Positions 16,897 through 25,747 of a stretch of 64,000 bases of DNA are shown here, piece by piece. Position 1 is the first letter of the stretch. Each line of letters begins with the position of its first letter. The notes under the pieces are model-generated. The model was not told the DNA's origin, searched no databases, and was given only the letters and a program-made list of their open reading frames with translations. A program made the position numbers and the translations under genes. Origin of the DNA: NC2004 sp050874905 (lineage in GTDB: Bacteria; Bacillota; Clostridia; Lachnospirales; Lachnospiraceae); contig JBNMLP010000012.1 in the NCBI GenBank assembly GCA_050874905.1, positions 28,498 to 92,497 on the forward strand, in the 5' to 3' direction.

Positions 16897-19347
16897 ATGG
16901 TTCCTTATGCAAGTATCCGGTACGGAATATTTTTCTGTTATATGTTTCTTTTGATCGTCTTTTTTCTGACAAGAGGCAACCGGAAATCCGGGGCGATCCG
17001 GTTTATGCTGGTGGATTTTATCGTTTGGGGAATCTGCGAATTTGCTGTCATCTTTTCGTTGAAACCGGGTTTTACCTTCTGGTTTGAATGTGCACTGCTC
17101 GTTATGGGACTGCTTCCCTGTGCGTTGTTTTTCTTCCTTTCAGAAGTATTACATGTGGATGTCAGACGATATATCTGGCTGTTTGGAATGATTTCTTATG
17201 CAGCGATCCTGATCAATGGCATTTTCCCGTGGATGATCGGTTCCTCTAACACAGGCGGACAGGTATTGGGACAGCAGCTGGAGGTTCATTCCGGATTTTA
17301 TATCTACATGTTCCTTCAGATCGTATCTTTTGTCATTATTTTTAGAATCTTTTTTCAGGAAAATGACCAGACAGGGCGCGTTTTAAAACAATGTTGGCCA
17401 ATCCTTTTCGGATCAGCGCTGGTTTTTCTGGGAATCATATGCTCCGCCTTCACTTCTAATTTTTTCCCATGCGTGTCAGTAGCCGGAATTTTCTTTATGT
17501 TCGGTATTATGTATGTGGTTTACCACTATAATCTGGTGGTAGTGAATCTTAGGATCCTGCGTATTACCATTTATGGTCTGGTGATCTTATTTGGAGTGTG
17601 CGGTCTGATTAATATGGAGCGTCTGTACCTACGTCTGGAACAAAGTACGGGGTTATCGGCACAGGTGTGTATGATGATCGTCTGTGTTGCTTCGATCATC
17701 TGGTCCTTGTTTTTATTGACGCTTGCCCACATTGTGATCAGTCATTTTCGTTATTTGTGGCAGGATCGCAAGAAGCAGGTGTTAGAGCAGTTTCAGGAAA
17801 ATGTGGCAGCTACGCTGAAGAAAGAAGAGATTTACGATTATGCGATGCAGGCGGCATATGATCTGTTCCCGGCGATCGCACTTCGGATCCGCTTGCGTCA
17901 GCCGGAAACGGACCGCTTTCAGGTAGTGCGGGATTCCTCCAGAGGCAGTCAGCAAAAGGAGGACAAAGCCTATGATACGGCACTTAGTAAGATTGAGCCG
18001 ATCAGTAAGTCTCGTGATGATGCGATCAGTAAAACATGGGATCCGGAGGCGACGGTCCACATTGGGGAGATTCCGGGTGACAAAGAAGTGGCAGGTTATA
18101 TGGATCTTTGCATGAAGAAAGGGATCGTATTCCAAAGAGAAGATCTTGATACGTTTAAGCAGCTTTGTTTCACAATGGGAAATGCACTCAAAAATGCAAG
18201 CCTTTATGAGAAAGTGTATGAGGAATCTATCACAGATTCCATGACAGGGCTTTATAACCGTATGTATGCCAACCGGGTGATCGTGGAGCACTTTGATCGT
18301 AAGAAACAGGCAAGTGTGATCTATTTTGAGATTGATGATCTGCGTCTTTATAATGAACTTTATGGAACAGTGGAAGGAGACCACCTTATTTTATGGATGG
18401 CGCGTCTGATCAAAAGTATGGTTGGAACCGGAACGGCATTCCGATATGGAGCAAATGAATTTCTGATCCATCTGCCGGATACCACCTATGAAGCGGCTTA
18501 TGATATTGCTGAGGCAATTCGTGCCACAGTGGAAAAACAGAGCCTTGATGAAACAGAAAGGGTGCATGCGGTCACTGTATCTGCAGGTGTAGCAGAGTAT
18601 CCACATCATGCTAAAAAACTGGAAAAACTGATCGGTTACGCACAGCGCGGTGGTTTTTACAGTAAGAAAAATGGAAAGAATAAAGTGACGGTTTATTCAA
18701 GAGAACTTTCAAAACACAGTACGTCGAAACATTCCTATGAGCAGATCGCTCCAACGATCTATGCGCTTACGGCGGCGATCAATGCGAAGGACAACTATAC
18801 GTTCCAACATTCACAGAAGGTGTCAGAATATGCTGCCATTATGGGAGAGGCACTGGGGCTTCCGCCAGAGGAAGTAGATACATTAAAGCAGGCGGGCATG
18901 CTGCATGATATTGGAAAGATCGGTGTGCCGGAGGCAATCTTAAAGAAAAAGGGACGCTTAACAGACGAAGAATATGAGATCATGAAAGGGCATGTAAAGA
19001 ACTCGATCAAAATGATCTATTATCTGCCGGATATGAATTATGTGATCCCTGCGGTTGTGGCACATCACGAACGCTACGACGGAAAGGGATACCCGGAAGG
19101 ATTAAAGGGAGATAACATCCCGTATCTCGGACGCATTTTAGCCTTGGCGGACTGCTTTGATGCCATGACGGCGATACGTCCATATAAGCCGGCATTAAGC
19201 AGTGATTATGCGATCAGTGAGATAGAGAAGAACAAAGGAACACAGTTTGATCCGGAGCTTGCCGATGTCTTTATCCGGCTGGTAAAAGAGGGCAGGATCG
19301 TACCGGACAGCGAAAAAGAACAAGTGCAGCAAGATAACGCAGGTTAA
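16897..19347 (+). CDS. Membrane HD-GYP phosphodiesterase with degenerate GGDEF domain
   Basis: 816 residues from ATG 16897 (GGGAGG at 16884-16889); a GTG at 16867 is less likely. About eight membrane segments fill residues 5-285. A linker or GAF-like region follows, then a GGDEF-fold domain (about 425-590) whose active-site loop reads YGANEF instead of GGDEF, so diguanylate cyclase activity is unlikely. The C-terminal HD-GYP domain (about 610-800) keeps HDIGKIGVPEAIL, HHERYDGKGYPEG and ADCFDAMT and should hydrolyse cyclic di-GMP. It probably couples an external or membrane signal to the motility-versus-surface decision. Confidence 0.88.
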   Translation: MVPYASIRYGIFFCYMFLLIVFFLTRGNRKSGAIRFMLVDFIVWGICEFAVIFSLKPGFTFWFECALLVMGLLPCALFFFLSEVLHVDVRRYIWLFGMISYAAILINGIFPWMIGSSNTGGQVLGQQLEVHSGFYIYMFLQIVSFVIIFRIFFQENDQTGRVLKQCWPILFGSALVFLGIICSAFTSNFFPCVSVAGIFFMFGIMYVVYHYNLVVVNLRILRITIYGLVILFGVCGLINMERLYLRLEQSTGLSAQVCMMIVCVASIIWSLFLLTLAHIVISHFRYLWQDRKKQVLEQFQENVAATLKKEEIYDYAMQAAYDLFPAIALRIRLRQPETDRFQVVRDSSRGSQQKEDKAYDTALSKIEPISKSRDDAISKTWDPEATVHIGEIPGDKEVAGYMDLCMKKGIVFQREDLDTFKQLCFTMGNALKNASLYEKVYEESITDSMTGLYNRMYANRVIVEHFDRKKQASVIYFEIDDLRLYNELYGTVEGDHLILWMARLIKSMVGTGTAFRYGANEFLIHLPDTTYEAAYDIAEAIRATVEKQSLDETERVHAVTVSAGVAEYPHHAKKLEKLIGYAQRGGFYSKKNGKNKVTVYSRELSKHSTSKHSYEQIAPTIYALTAAINAKDNYTFQHSQKVSEYAAIMGEALGLPPEEVDTLKQAGMLHDIGKIGVPEAILKKKGRLTDEEYEIMKGHVKNSIKMIYYLPDMNYVIPAVVAHHERYDGKGYPEGLKGDNIPYLGRILALADCFDAMTAIRPYKPALSSDYAISEIEKNKGTQFDPELADVFIRLVKEGRIVPDSEKEQVQQDNAG

Positions 19348-19377
19348 TCTTTCAATAAAATATTTCTAGGAGGAATT

Positions 19378-20196
19378 ATGAGTCAGACAACATTTACAGG
19401 AACCAAGAACTACATTGCATCGCCGGAGCTTATGAAAACCGTGGATGTGGCCATGGCACTGAAGAAACCATTGTTGATCAAGGGAGAGCCGGGAACCGGT
19501 AAGACCATGCTTGCCGAGGCGGTGGCTGAGGCACTGGATCTGCCGCTTTACATCTGGAATATCAAGTCTACAACAAAGGCACAGGACGGTCTTTACACGT
19601 ACGATACGATCCAGCGTCTTTATGACAGCCAGTTTGGTGAGGAAGGTGTCGATGACATTTCCCACTATATCAAACTCGGTAAATTGGGTGAGGCATTTAA
19701 ACAGGACAAGCAGGTCGTGCTGCTGATCGACGAGATCGACAAAGCCGATCTGGAGTTCCCGAACGATCTGCTCTGGGAGCTTGACAAGATGGAGTTTTAT
19801 ATTCATGAAACAAAGGAAACGATCAAGGCGACGACCCGTCCGATCGTGATCATCACGTCCAATGCAGAAAAGGAACTGCCGGATGCCTTTTTGCGCCGCT
19901 GCATTTTCCACTATATTGAGTTCCCGGAGCGCGAGCAGATGGCGGATATTGTCCATGCACATTTTGAAAATCTGGAAGATCATCTGTTAAAAGAGGCAAT
20001 GGATGCATTTTACTGGATCAGAAGTCTGCGTGACATGCGTAAGAAGCCAAGCACGTCAGAGCTGGTAGACTGGATCCAGGCATTGCTGATCGGTGGCATT
20101 GATCCGGAGCGTATCCGCAAAGAACTGCCATTTCTCGGCGTACTGGTAAAGAAGGATGAGGATCTGGCTCTGATCAAAGAGCGTCAGTTGGATTAA
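19378..20196 (+). CDS. MoxR-family AAA+ ATPase
   Basis: A 272-residue AAA+ ATPase. Walker A is GEPGTGKTM (about residues 36-44), Walker B VVLLIDEIDKAD, sensor 1 IIITSNAEKEL, and an Arg-finger region PDAFLRRCIFHYIEFP. MoxR proteins act as chaperones that mature or load metal or cofactor centres and work with a von Willebrand A partner. That partner is encoded 14 bp downstream, so the two form a MoxR/CoxE-type pair. The target complex is not encoded in the window. The ribosome site is AGGAGG. Confidence 0.9.
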   Translation: MSQTTFTGTKNYIASPELMKTVDVAMALKKPLLIKGEPGTGKTMLAEAVAEALDLPLYIWNIKSTTKAQDGLYTYDTIQRLYDSQFGEEGVDDISHYIKLGKLGEAFKQDKQVVLLIDEIDKADLEFPNDLLWELDKMEFYIHETKETIKATTRPIVIITSNAEKELPDAFLRRCIFHYIEFPEREQMADIVHAHFENLEDHLLKEAMDAFYWIRSLRDMRKKPSTSELVDWIQALLIGGIDPERIRKELPFLGVLVKKDEDLALIKERQLD

Positions 20197-20210
20197 GGAT
20201 GAGGTGATTC

Positions 20211-21419
20211 ATGTTTACGACATTTTTTTACCTGCTGAAAGAACGCGGCCTTGATGTGTCCACCACAGAGTGGCTCACATTTATTGAGGCACTGGATCAG
20301 GGGCTTTGTCATGCAAGCTTTACGGAGTTTTACTACTTAGGACGCATGATCTTAGTGAAAACGGAAGCGGACTTTGATAAGTATGATATTGCTTTCAAGG
20401 AGTATTTTTACAATATCAAAGCAGAGGATGAGATTCCGCCGGAGATCCTAAAGTGGCTCGATAAGGGAGACAAAACGACCGATCAGTTACAGCGGGAATT
20501 ATATGAATACAAAAAGCATAAGGATGCCAATGAGGTTAAGCGTTTGTTTAAGGAACGTGTCAACGAACAGGACAGCGAGCACAATGGAGGTAACTACTGG
20601 ATCGGTACGAGCGGTGGTTCTTCCTATGGTCATTCCGGTGTCAATTCCGGTGGTATCCGTGTCGGTGGTCAGGGTGGATTAAAAACAGCTTTTTCCGTGG
20701 CAGGTGAGCGGCGTTATCGTGATTTCAGAGAAGATAAGGTCTTAAGTATGCGCCAGTTTCAGGTTGCGTTCCGCCGGCTGCGCCAGTTTTCCACAAAACT
20801 CGATGTGCCAAAGACGGAGCTTGATCTGGATGGCACGATCGATGCCACCTGTAACAATGGCGGTTATTTACAGTTAGAATTTGAAAAACCAAGAAAAAAT
20901 ACCGTAAAGCTGCTGCTGTTATTTGACTGCGGTGGTTCGATGTATCCGTTCAGCTCGCTTTGCAACAGTCTGTTCCAGGCAGTGCATAAGGCGAATCATT
21001 TTAAAGATGTAAAGACGTATTATTTTCATAACTGTATTTACTCACATGTCTACCGTACCGCAGAGTGTGAGTATGGTGACTGGGTGGATTTAGAGTATTT
21101 ATTCCGCCATACTGACAAAGACTATAAAGTGATCATTGTAGGTGATGCTGCGATGGCTCCGGAAGAACTTTTGGATGTCAACGGCAATTACCGCGGACCG
21201 AACAAGGGACGATCCGGATTACAATGGTGTCAGTATTTTAAGACAAAGTATAACAAGATCATCTGGCTAAATCCGAAACGGCACGAGCGGCTTTCCTATC
21301 TTGACTGGATGCAGACCGAGGATACCCTTGCCAAAGAGTTTCCGATGTACCAGCTTTCTGTGAAAGGATTAAAGGAAGGAATTACGGATCTGATGTCTCC
21401 GAAGAAAGCAAAGCGGTGA
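20211..21419 (+). CDS. CoxE-like von Willebrand factor A protein
   Basis: A 402-residue partner of the upstream MoxR ATPase. The N-terminal helical part and a Gly/Ser-rich linker (about residues 135-165) are followed by a VWA domain with a MIDAS-like LLLFDCGGSMYPFSS. The classical DxSxS is DxGxS, as is common in the CoxE family. Downstream are YYFHNCIYSHVY and VIIVGDAAMAPEEL, matching later strands of the fold. The domain likely binds Mg2+ and a protein client. No membrane segment is seen. Confidence 0.85.
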   Translation: MFTTFFYLLKERGLDVSTTEWLTFIEALDQGLCHASFTEFYYLGRMILVKTEADFDKYDIAFKEYFYNIKAEDEIPPEILKWLDKGDKTTDQLQRELYEYKKHKDANEVKRLFKERVNEQDSEHNGGNYWIGTSGGSSYGHSGVNSGGIRVGGQGGLKTAFSVAGERRYRDFREDKVLSMRQFQVAFRRLRQFSTKLDVPKTELDLDGTIDATCNNGGYLQLEFEKPRKNTVKLLLLFDCGGSMYPFSSLCNSLFQAVHKANHFKDVKTYYFHNCIYSHVYRTAECEYGDWVDLEYLFRHTDKDYKVIIVGDAAMAPEELLDVNGNYRGPNKGRSGLQWCQYFKTKYNKIIWLNPKRHERLSYLDWMQTEDTLAKEFPMYQLSVKGLKEGITDLMSPKKAKR

Positions 21420-21445
21420 TCGAGGGGGTACGAAAAGGAAAAAAC

Positions 21446-21473
21446 TTGCATTATCTCCGATATTTGGTAAAAT
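21446..21473 (+). promoter_or_regulatory. Candidate promoter of the LCP gene pair
   Basis: TTGCAT (21446-21451), 16-base spacer, extended -10 TGG-TAAAAT (21465-21473). Confidence 0.5.
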
Positions 21474-21536
21474 GTATATCGTACTGTCGGATTTTGACGA
21501 AATGTGAAAGATGTTATGTACTTTGAGAAAGGATCT

Positions 21537-22529
21537 ATGAAAATGGTGAAGAAAATATTGTTTGGGATCGCGCTGCTGCTGAGTCTGATCGGCGGCTGCT
21601 ACGCAGGTAAGATGACTTCCACACTGGATTTGATGAACCGTGACACGGGAAACAAGTTATCGGATGTAGATTTGGGAGACATTCAGGTGACCACGGATAA
21701 TGACATCGTCAATATTTTGCTCGTTGGTTCGGACACCCGTTCTGAGCTGGGCAAAGAAAAATACGGACGAAGCGATACAGTCATGATCGCCACGATCGAT
21801 AACAAACACAACTGCCTCAAACTGACTTCTCTGATGCGTGATATGAACGTAGAGATTCCGGGATATGGCAAACATAAATTCAATGCCGCATTTTCTTATG
21901 GCGGTCCGGAACTGCTTTACAAGACGATCGCGACAAACTTTGGAATTTCCTTAGATGGATATGCAGAGGTTGACTTTGAAGCGTTCAAGGATATTGTCGA
22001 TGAGGTCGGCGGCGTCGAGGTTGAGCTGACCGAGCAGGAAGCACAGTATTTGAACACCACCAATTATATTCACGGCAAGTCGAACCGTAACGTGGTGGCC
22101 GGATGGAATACCATGAACGGAGCGCAGGCTCTTGGTTACTGCCGTGTCCGTAAGATTGCCAATATCAACGGCACCAACAACGATCAGGGACGTACCGAGC
22201 GTCAGCGTATGGTGATGAGCGGTATCTTTGATAAAGTAAAGAAAATGCCGATGTCAAAATGGATGAAGATCATCGATGTGGTACTTCCAAACATTACGAC
22301 GGACATCAGCAATTCTGAGATCATTTCCTATGCAACCACTGTGGTAACAATGGGAACGACCAAGATCAACCAGTACCGCATTCCGGTCGAAGGTCATTAT
22401 CATGGTGCACAATCTGCAACGGATGGAGATGTATTGGAACTGAATCCGGAAAACAAAGATCTGTTACAGACATTTTTATTTGATTTTGACGGAAAAGAAG
22501 AAGCAACGACAGAGAGTGCAGGTGAATAA
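21537..22529 (+). CDS. LytR-CpsA-Psr (LCP) family cell-wall glycopolymer ligase
   Basis: 330 residues from ATG 21537, with AGAAAGGA upstream; a GTG at 21504 lacks a ribosome site. One N-terminal membrane anchor (about residues 5-22) precedes an extracellular LCP domain. Typical motifs are VNILLVGSDTR, GRSDTVMIATID, SLMRDMNVEIPGYG (the pyrophosphate-binding Arg-Asp pair), HKFNAAFSYGG and a final LGYCRVRKI with Arg residues, then GRTERQR. LCP enzymes move teichoic-acid-like polymers from lipid carrier to peptidoglycan. A related gene follows after three bases. Confidence 0.92.
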   Translation: MKMVKKILFGIALLLSLIGGCYAGKMTSTLDLMNRDTGNKLSDVDLGDIQVTTDNDIVNILLVGSDTRSELGKEKYGRSDTVMIATIDNKHNCLKLTSLMRDMNVEIPGYGKHKFNAAFSYGGPELLYKTIATNFGISLDGYAEVDFEAFKDIVDEVGGVEVELTEQEAQYLNTTNYIHGKSNRNVVAGWNTMNGAQALGYCRVRKIANINGTNNDQGRTERQRMVMSGIFDKVKKMPMSKWMKIIDVVLPNITTDISNSEIISYATTVVTMGTTKINQYRIPVEGHYHGAQSATDGDVLELNPENKDLLQTFLFDFDGKEEATTESAGE

Positions 22530-22532
22530 AAG

Positions 22533-23870
22533 ATGGGAAAGAAAGTATTTCGTATATTTATAATGGGCTTTGTCAAGGCAATTGTTGTACTGCTTTCCAT
22601 GATCCTTTGCGCTATGATCGGATTTTTTGGAACCCGTTTTTATTACAAGCAGAAACAGAACAGTGCCAATAAAAAGGAAGCGGAATCCCTGATTGGAAAG
22701 GCACAGATGGATACGGTTTCCAAGAACCTGATCTATGTGTGGAACGAGGATAAATCCCGCATTACCTCCTGTGTGTTAGAGGTGTTTGATACAGAAAAGA
22801 ATACGATGACATATATTACAATCCCGGTCAGCTCCCAGATCGTGATGAATGCATCCATGTATAAGAAGATCTCCCAGGTCAACAAGGAGATCCCACAGGT
22901 ATTTACATTATCCAAGCTGTGCAGCTATTTTGATGATGGAGATACGAAGGCATACGGCTATGGTGTGCTGATCTTAGAGGATACCTTCTCTATTGATATT
23001 TCTTACTATACTGTAGTCGATCAGGATACCTTTGAGGAAATGTTTGAGACAAAAGAAGTAGAGATCGATGGAACAGGTGTGATCAAGGGAGATACTGTTT
23101 CGGCATCAGAGGATGATACTTCTAATGACAAGTCCAAGTCGGCAGATCCATATGCCCACGATGACCGTTTTGCAACCAGTGACAATTATGCCGATGCCAC
23201 GACAGCGGCGAACGGAACAACGACAGAGACCGAAGCCACAACAGAGGCACCGGAGGATGTTGTTACTACCGTGAAAGTTCAGCAGGTAAAAGCAAGCTAT
23301 CTGGAAAAAGTATCAGCATACACGGATAAATCCGCGATGACAGATTATGTCAAAGAGATGTGTGGCAAGATAAAATCAAACTTAGACACGAAGGACAAGC
23401 TTTCTTATGTGGATAAGTATTTAGAGTGCAGCAAGGACTTTTCTTACCGCTGTGTACCGGGAAGCTATTCCGGTAAAACGTATGAAGTGGATCTTGCACA
23501 GGCAACAAAGATGTTCCGTAACTGCCGGGTAGAGGCCGTTGCAGATGCTTCCTCCTCTTCGGATGATTCGGACAATTCGGATGATGCAAGTGGTGTAGAT
23601 TCCCAGCTCTTTAACATTGTGATCTTAAATTCGACTGGCGTGCAGGGCGTTGCAGCCAAATGGTCGGACACGCTGAATATCGATGGCTATAATGTCAAAG
23701 AGGTCGGCAACTATTCACAGAAGTTAGAAAAAACAAAGATCGTTGTCAAAGAGGATGGTCAGGGTACGGAGTTTTTGAAGTATTTTGATAATGCAGAGAT
23801 TGAAGTCGGAACGGTGCCGGATGGTGCCGATGCACAGATCATCATTGGAACGAATGATATAAAACAGTAA
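22533..23870 (+). CDS. Membrane-anchored degenerate LCP-like protein with LytR_C domain
   Basis: 445 residues. One membrane anchor near residues 8-31 is followed by a region (about 55-175) that follows the LCP strand order (ITSCVLEVFDTEKNTMTYITIP) but lacks the active-site Arg/Asp motifs. A Thr/Ala/Glu-rich linker (about 190-250) carries TTETEATTEAPE. The C-terminal ~85 residues (FNIVILNSTGVQGVAAKW onward to QIIIGT) match LytR_C. It overlaps the LCP operon by close spacing and is probably an accessory, non-catalytic partner of the LCP ligase. Function is inferred from context. Confidence 0.7.
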   Translation: MGKKVFRIFIMGFVKAIVVLLSMILCAMIGFFGTRFYYKQKQNSANKKEAESLIGKAQMDTVSKNLIYVWNEDKSRITSCVLEVFDTEKNTMTYITIPVSSQIVMNASMYKKISQVNKEIPQVFTLSKLCSYFDDGDTKAYGYGVLILEDTFSIDISYYTVVDQDTFEEMFETKEVEIDGTGVIKGDTVSASEDDTSNDKSKSADPYAHDDRFATSDNYADATTAANGTTTETEATTEAPEDVVTTVKVQQVKASYLEKVSAYTDKSAMTDYVKEMCGKIKSNLDTKDKLSYVDKYLECSKDFSYRCVPGSYSGKTYEVDLAQATKMFRNCRVEAVADASSSSDDSDNSDDASGVDSQLFNIVILNSTGVQGVAAKWSDTLNIDGYNVKEVGNYSQKLEKTKIVVKEDGQGTEFLKYFDNAEIEVGTVPDGADAQIIIGTNDIKQ

Positions 23871-23881
23871 AACAAATAAAG

Positions 23882-23928
23882 AAGCAGAACAGTCATCCCG
23901 GCGGATGGTTGTTCTGCTTTTCTTTTTG
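23882..23928 (+). terminator. Bidirectional intrinsic terminator
   Basis: Stem AAGCAGAAC..CATCC pairs with GGATG..GTTCTGCTT around CGGC. T-rich runs lie on both sides (TTTTCTTTTT to the right; the complement of AAAACAAATAAA to the left), serving the LCP pair and the opposing ispE-gntR unit. Confidence 0.8.
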
Positions 23929-23930
23929 TC

Positions 23931-24638
23931 CTATTCATTTTTGGCAGCGGCTTCTGCCTCTTCTTCCTGTTTTTTCAAGTTTTTAATGACGATGATCTCC
24001 TGATTATAAATGTGGGTACGCATGATCTTTTCTGCTGCTTCCTTATTACCGGAGAAAATAGCATCCAGGATTTCTTTGTGTTCCTTCACCAGCGTTTCGT
24101 GGTAACCGAAGTCTTTGATGTATTCGATCCGGTAGCGGTAGATCTGTTCCCGCAGATTGTTGATGATCTGTAAAAGACGTTTGTTTTTCGTTGCCCGGAA
24201 GATCACGTCGTGAAATTCGACATCCCTTTGGGCGATCAGGCGCAGGTCCTTGTCTTCAATCGCCTGTTCAAAGGCTTTGAGCGCGACTGTAAGTTGTGCT
24301 TTTTCTTCTTCTGTGATACGGTCACAGGCAATGCTTGCTGCAAATTCCTCCAGGTGGCAGCGCACTTCTAAGACGTCTTTTAAGTCACTTACTGTAATGC
24401 GGGCAACAGCAGCTCCCTTTCGAGGAATCATGACAACCAGTCCTTCCAGCTCCAGTTTGCGGATTGCTTCCCGAACCGGGGTGCGGCTTACGCCAAGCCG
24501 CTTGGCCAGTGTGATCTCCATTAGTCGTTCTCCCGGGAGAAAATCTCCGGTTAAGATCGCCTGCCGTAATGTGTTAAATACGACATCGCGCAGAGGCAGA
24601 TATTCATCAACATTCATTTTCATGTTTTCTTCTAGCAT
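23931..24638 (-). CDS. GntR-family (FCD-type) transcriptional regulator
   Basis: A 235-residue repressor or activator. The N-terminal winged helix has LRQAILTGDFLPGERL and GVSRTPVREAIRKLELEGLV, the standard GntR recognition region. The C-terminal all-helical FCD ligand domain keeps the metal or ligand residues in RDVEFHDVIF, LVKEHKEI and MRTHIYN. FCD regulators usually sense small carboxylic acids or sugar acids. It overlaps the end of ispE by seven bases and is co-transcribed with it. A TGTATACA palindrome near the ispE promoter could be its operator. Confidence 0.88.
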   Translation of the reverse strand: MLEENMKMNVDEYLPLRDVVFNTLRQAILTGDFLPGERLMEITLAKRLGVSRTPVREAIRKLELEGLVVMIPRKGAAVARITVSDLKDVLEVRCHLEEFAASIACDRITEEEKAQLTVALKAFEQAIEDKDLRLIAQRDVEFHDVIFRATKNKRLLQIINNLREQIYRYRIEYIKDFGYHETLVKEHKEILDAIFSGNKEAAEKIMRTHIYNQEIIVIKNLKKQEEEAEAAAKNE

Positions 24639-25528
24639 GCCTTCCCTCCTTTTTTATGGCGGATCACGTTATAAGGAGCCACCGTATAGATCTGTTTTGC
24701 CAGCTTGCTCTCACTTACTTTTTCAGCAGCCGCTTTTGCGGTGTCTTCGGAGTCAAACACACCGAAGACGGTTGGACCACTTCCGCTCATCAAAGCGTTC
24801 ATCGCACCTTGCTCTAACAGGATCTCTTTGATCTGACGGATCTCCGGGTACTGGACTTCGGTGACCGACTCTAACACATTTTCCATCCGGTCTGTAATGC
24901 CCTTTAAGTCGCGGTTGGAAAGGGCATCTTTCATGCCGTTGATATCCGGATGGTGGCTTAAGTGGGCAAGATCCAGATGCTCGTATACATATTTAGTAGA
25001 AACGCTGATCGGTGGCTTGGCAACCACGATAGAGCAGTCCGGCATCGGAGCAAGTGGTGTTAAGATCTCGCCGATTCCCTCGGACAGTGCGGTTCCACGC
25101 ATCAGACAATAAGGAACATCAGCACCAAGCGTGACACCACGTTCTTTTAATTGGTCCAGATGAAGTCCCAGCTCAAACAGACGGTTGATTCCAAAGAGAG
25201 CGGCAGCACAATCGGAGCTTCCTCCGGCCATTCCGGCAGCTACCGGGATGTGTTTGTCTAAGTGGATGGTAACACCGGAGGAGATATGAAATTCCTCCAA
25301 CAGCAGCCGGGCGGCTTTTACTACAAGATTGTTGTCGTCAACCGGAAGAAAATGAAGATTGGTCGTTAATGTGACGCCGGGTTCCTTCCGTTTTTCAAAA
25401 TGCAGGCGGTCATAAAGAGAAACGGTCTGCATGATCATACTGACTTCGTGATATCCGTCCTCTCTTTTCCGGACCACATCCAGTCCTAAATTGACCTTGG
25501 CATAAGCGCGTAAGTTTAATTCGTTCAT
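24632..25528 (-). CDS. ispE: 4-diphosphocytidyl-2-C-methyl-D-erythritol kinase
   Basis: A 298-residue GHMP kinase that phosphorylates CDP-ME in the MEP isoprenoid pathway. The start at 25528 follows AGGAGG by about eight bases; an in-frame ATG at 25579 has no such site. Motifs are YAKVNLGLDV near the start, the ATP loop IPVAAGMAGGSSDCAAAL (about 86-103), and the C-terminal MSGSGPTVFGVF. No other MEP genes are in the window. The downstream gntR gene overlaps its end. Confidence 0.94.
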   Translation of the reverse strand: MNELNLRAYAKVNLGLDVVRKREDGYHEVSMIMQTVSLYDRLHFEKRKEPGVTLTTNLHFLPVDDNNLVVKAARLLLEEFHISSGVTIHLDKHIPVAAGMAGGSSDCAAALFGINRLFELGLHLDQLKERGVTLGADVPYCLMRGTALSEGIGEILTPLAPMPDCSIVVAKPPISVSTKYVYEHLDLAHLSHHPDINGMKDALSNRDLKGITDRMENVLESVTEVQYPEIRQIKEILLEQGAMNALMSGSGPTVFGVFDSEDTAKAAAEKVSESKLAKQIYTVAPYNVIRHKKGGKAC

Positions 25529-25563
25529 GTAAGAATCCTCCTGTGTATGCAAAATGCACGGTG

Positions 25564-25596
25564 TGTACAGTGTATACAATTACTTATAGTATAGCA
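25564..25596 (-). promoter_or_regulatory. ispE promoter with candidate GntR operator
   Basis: On the minus strand an extended -10 TGC-TATACT occupies 25596-25588. Just downstream lie the palindromes TGTATACA (25571-25578) and TGTACA (25564-25569). These resemble the short palindromes used by FCD-type GntR proteins, so autoregulation by the co-transcribed gntR is plausible. Confidence 0.4.
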
Positions 25597-25635
25597 TACG
25601 CCGGAGGGGATTTATAGAAAAAAATAAAGTTTCCG

Positions 25636-25675
25636 TTGACAAATATCATTTCTGTGATATACTTTGAATGTCAAA
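25636..25675 (+). promoter_or_regulatory. fab operon promoter with FabT-type box
   Basis: TTGACA (25636-25641), 16-base spacer, extended -10 TGA-TATACT (25655-25663). The perfect inverted repeat TTTGA-ATG-TCAAA (25663-25675) overlaps the end of the -10 and the start site. It matches the streptococcal FabT site pattern TTTGA-N3-TCAAA. A FabT-like MarR gene sits at the end of this cluster. Confidence 0.7.
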
Positions 25676-25747
25676 CAATTATGAATTAAAACAATTTTAT
25701 AAAGCAACTATTTGAAAACAAATGTAATAAACACATGGAGAACAGAT

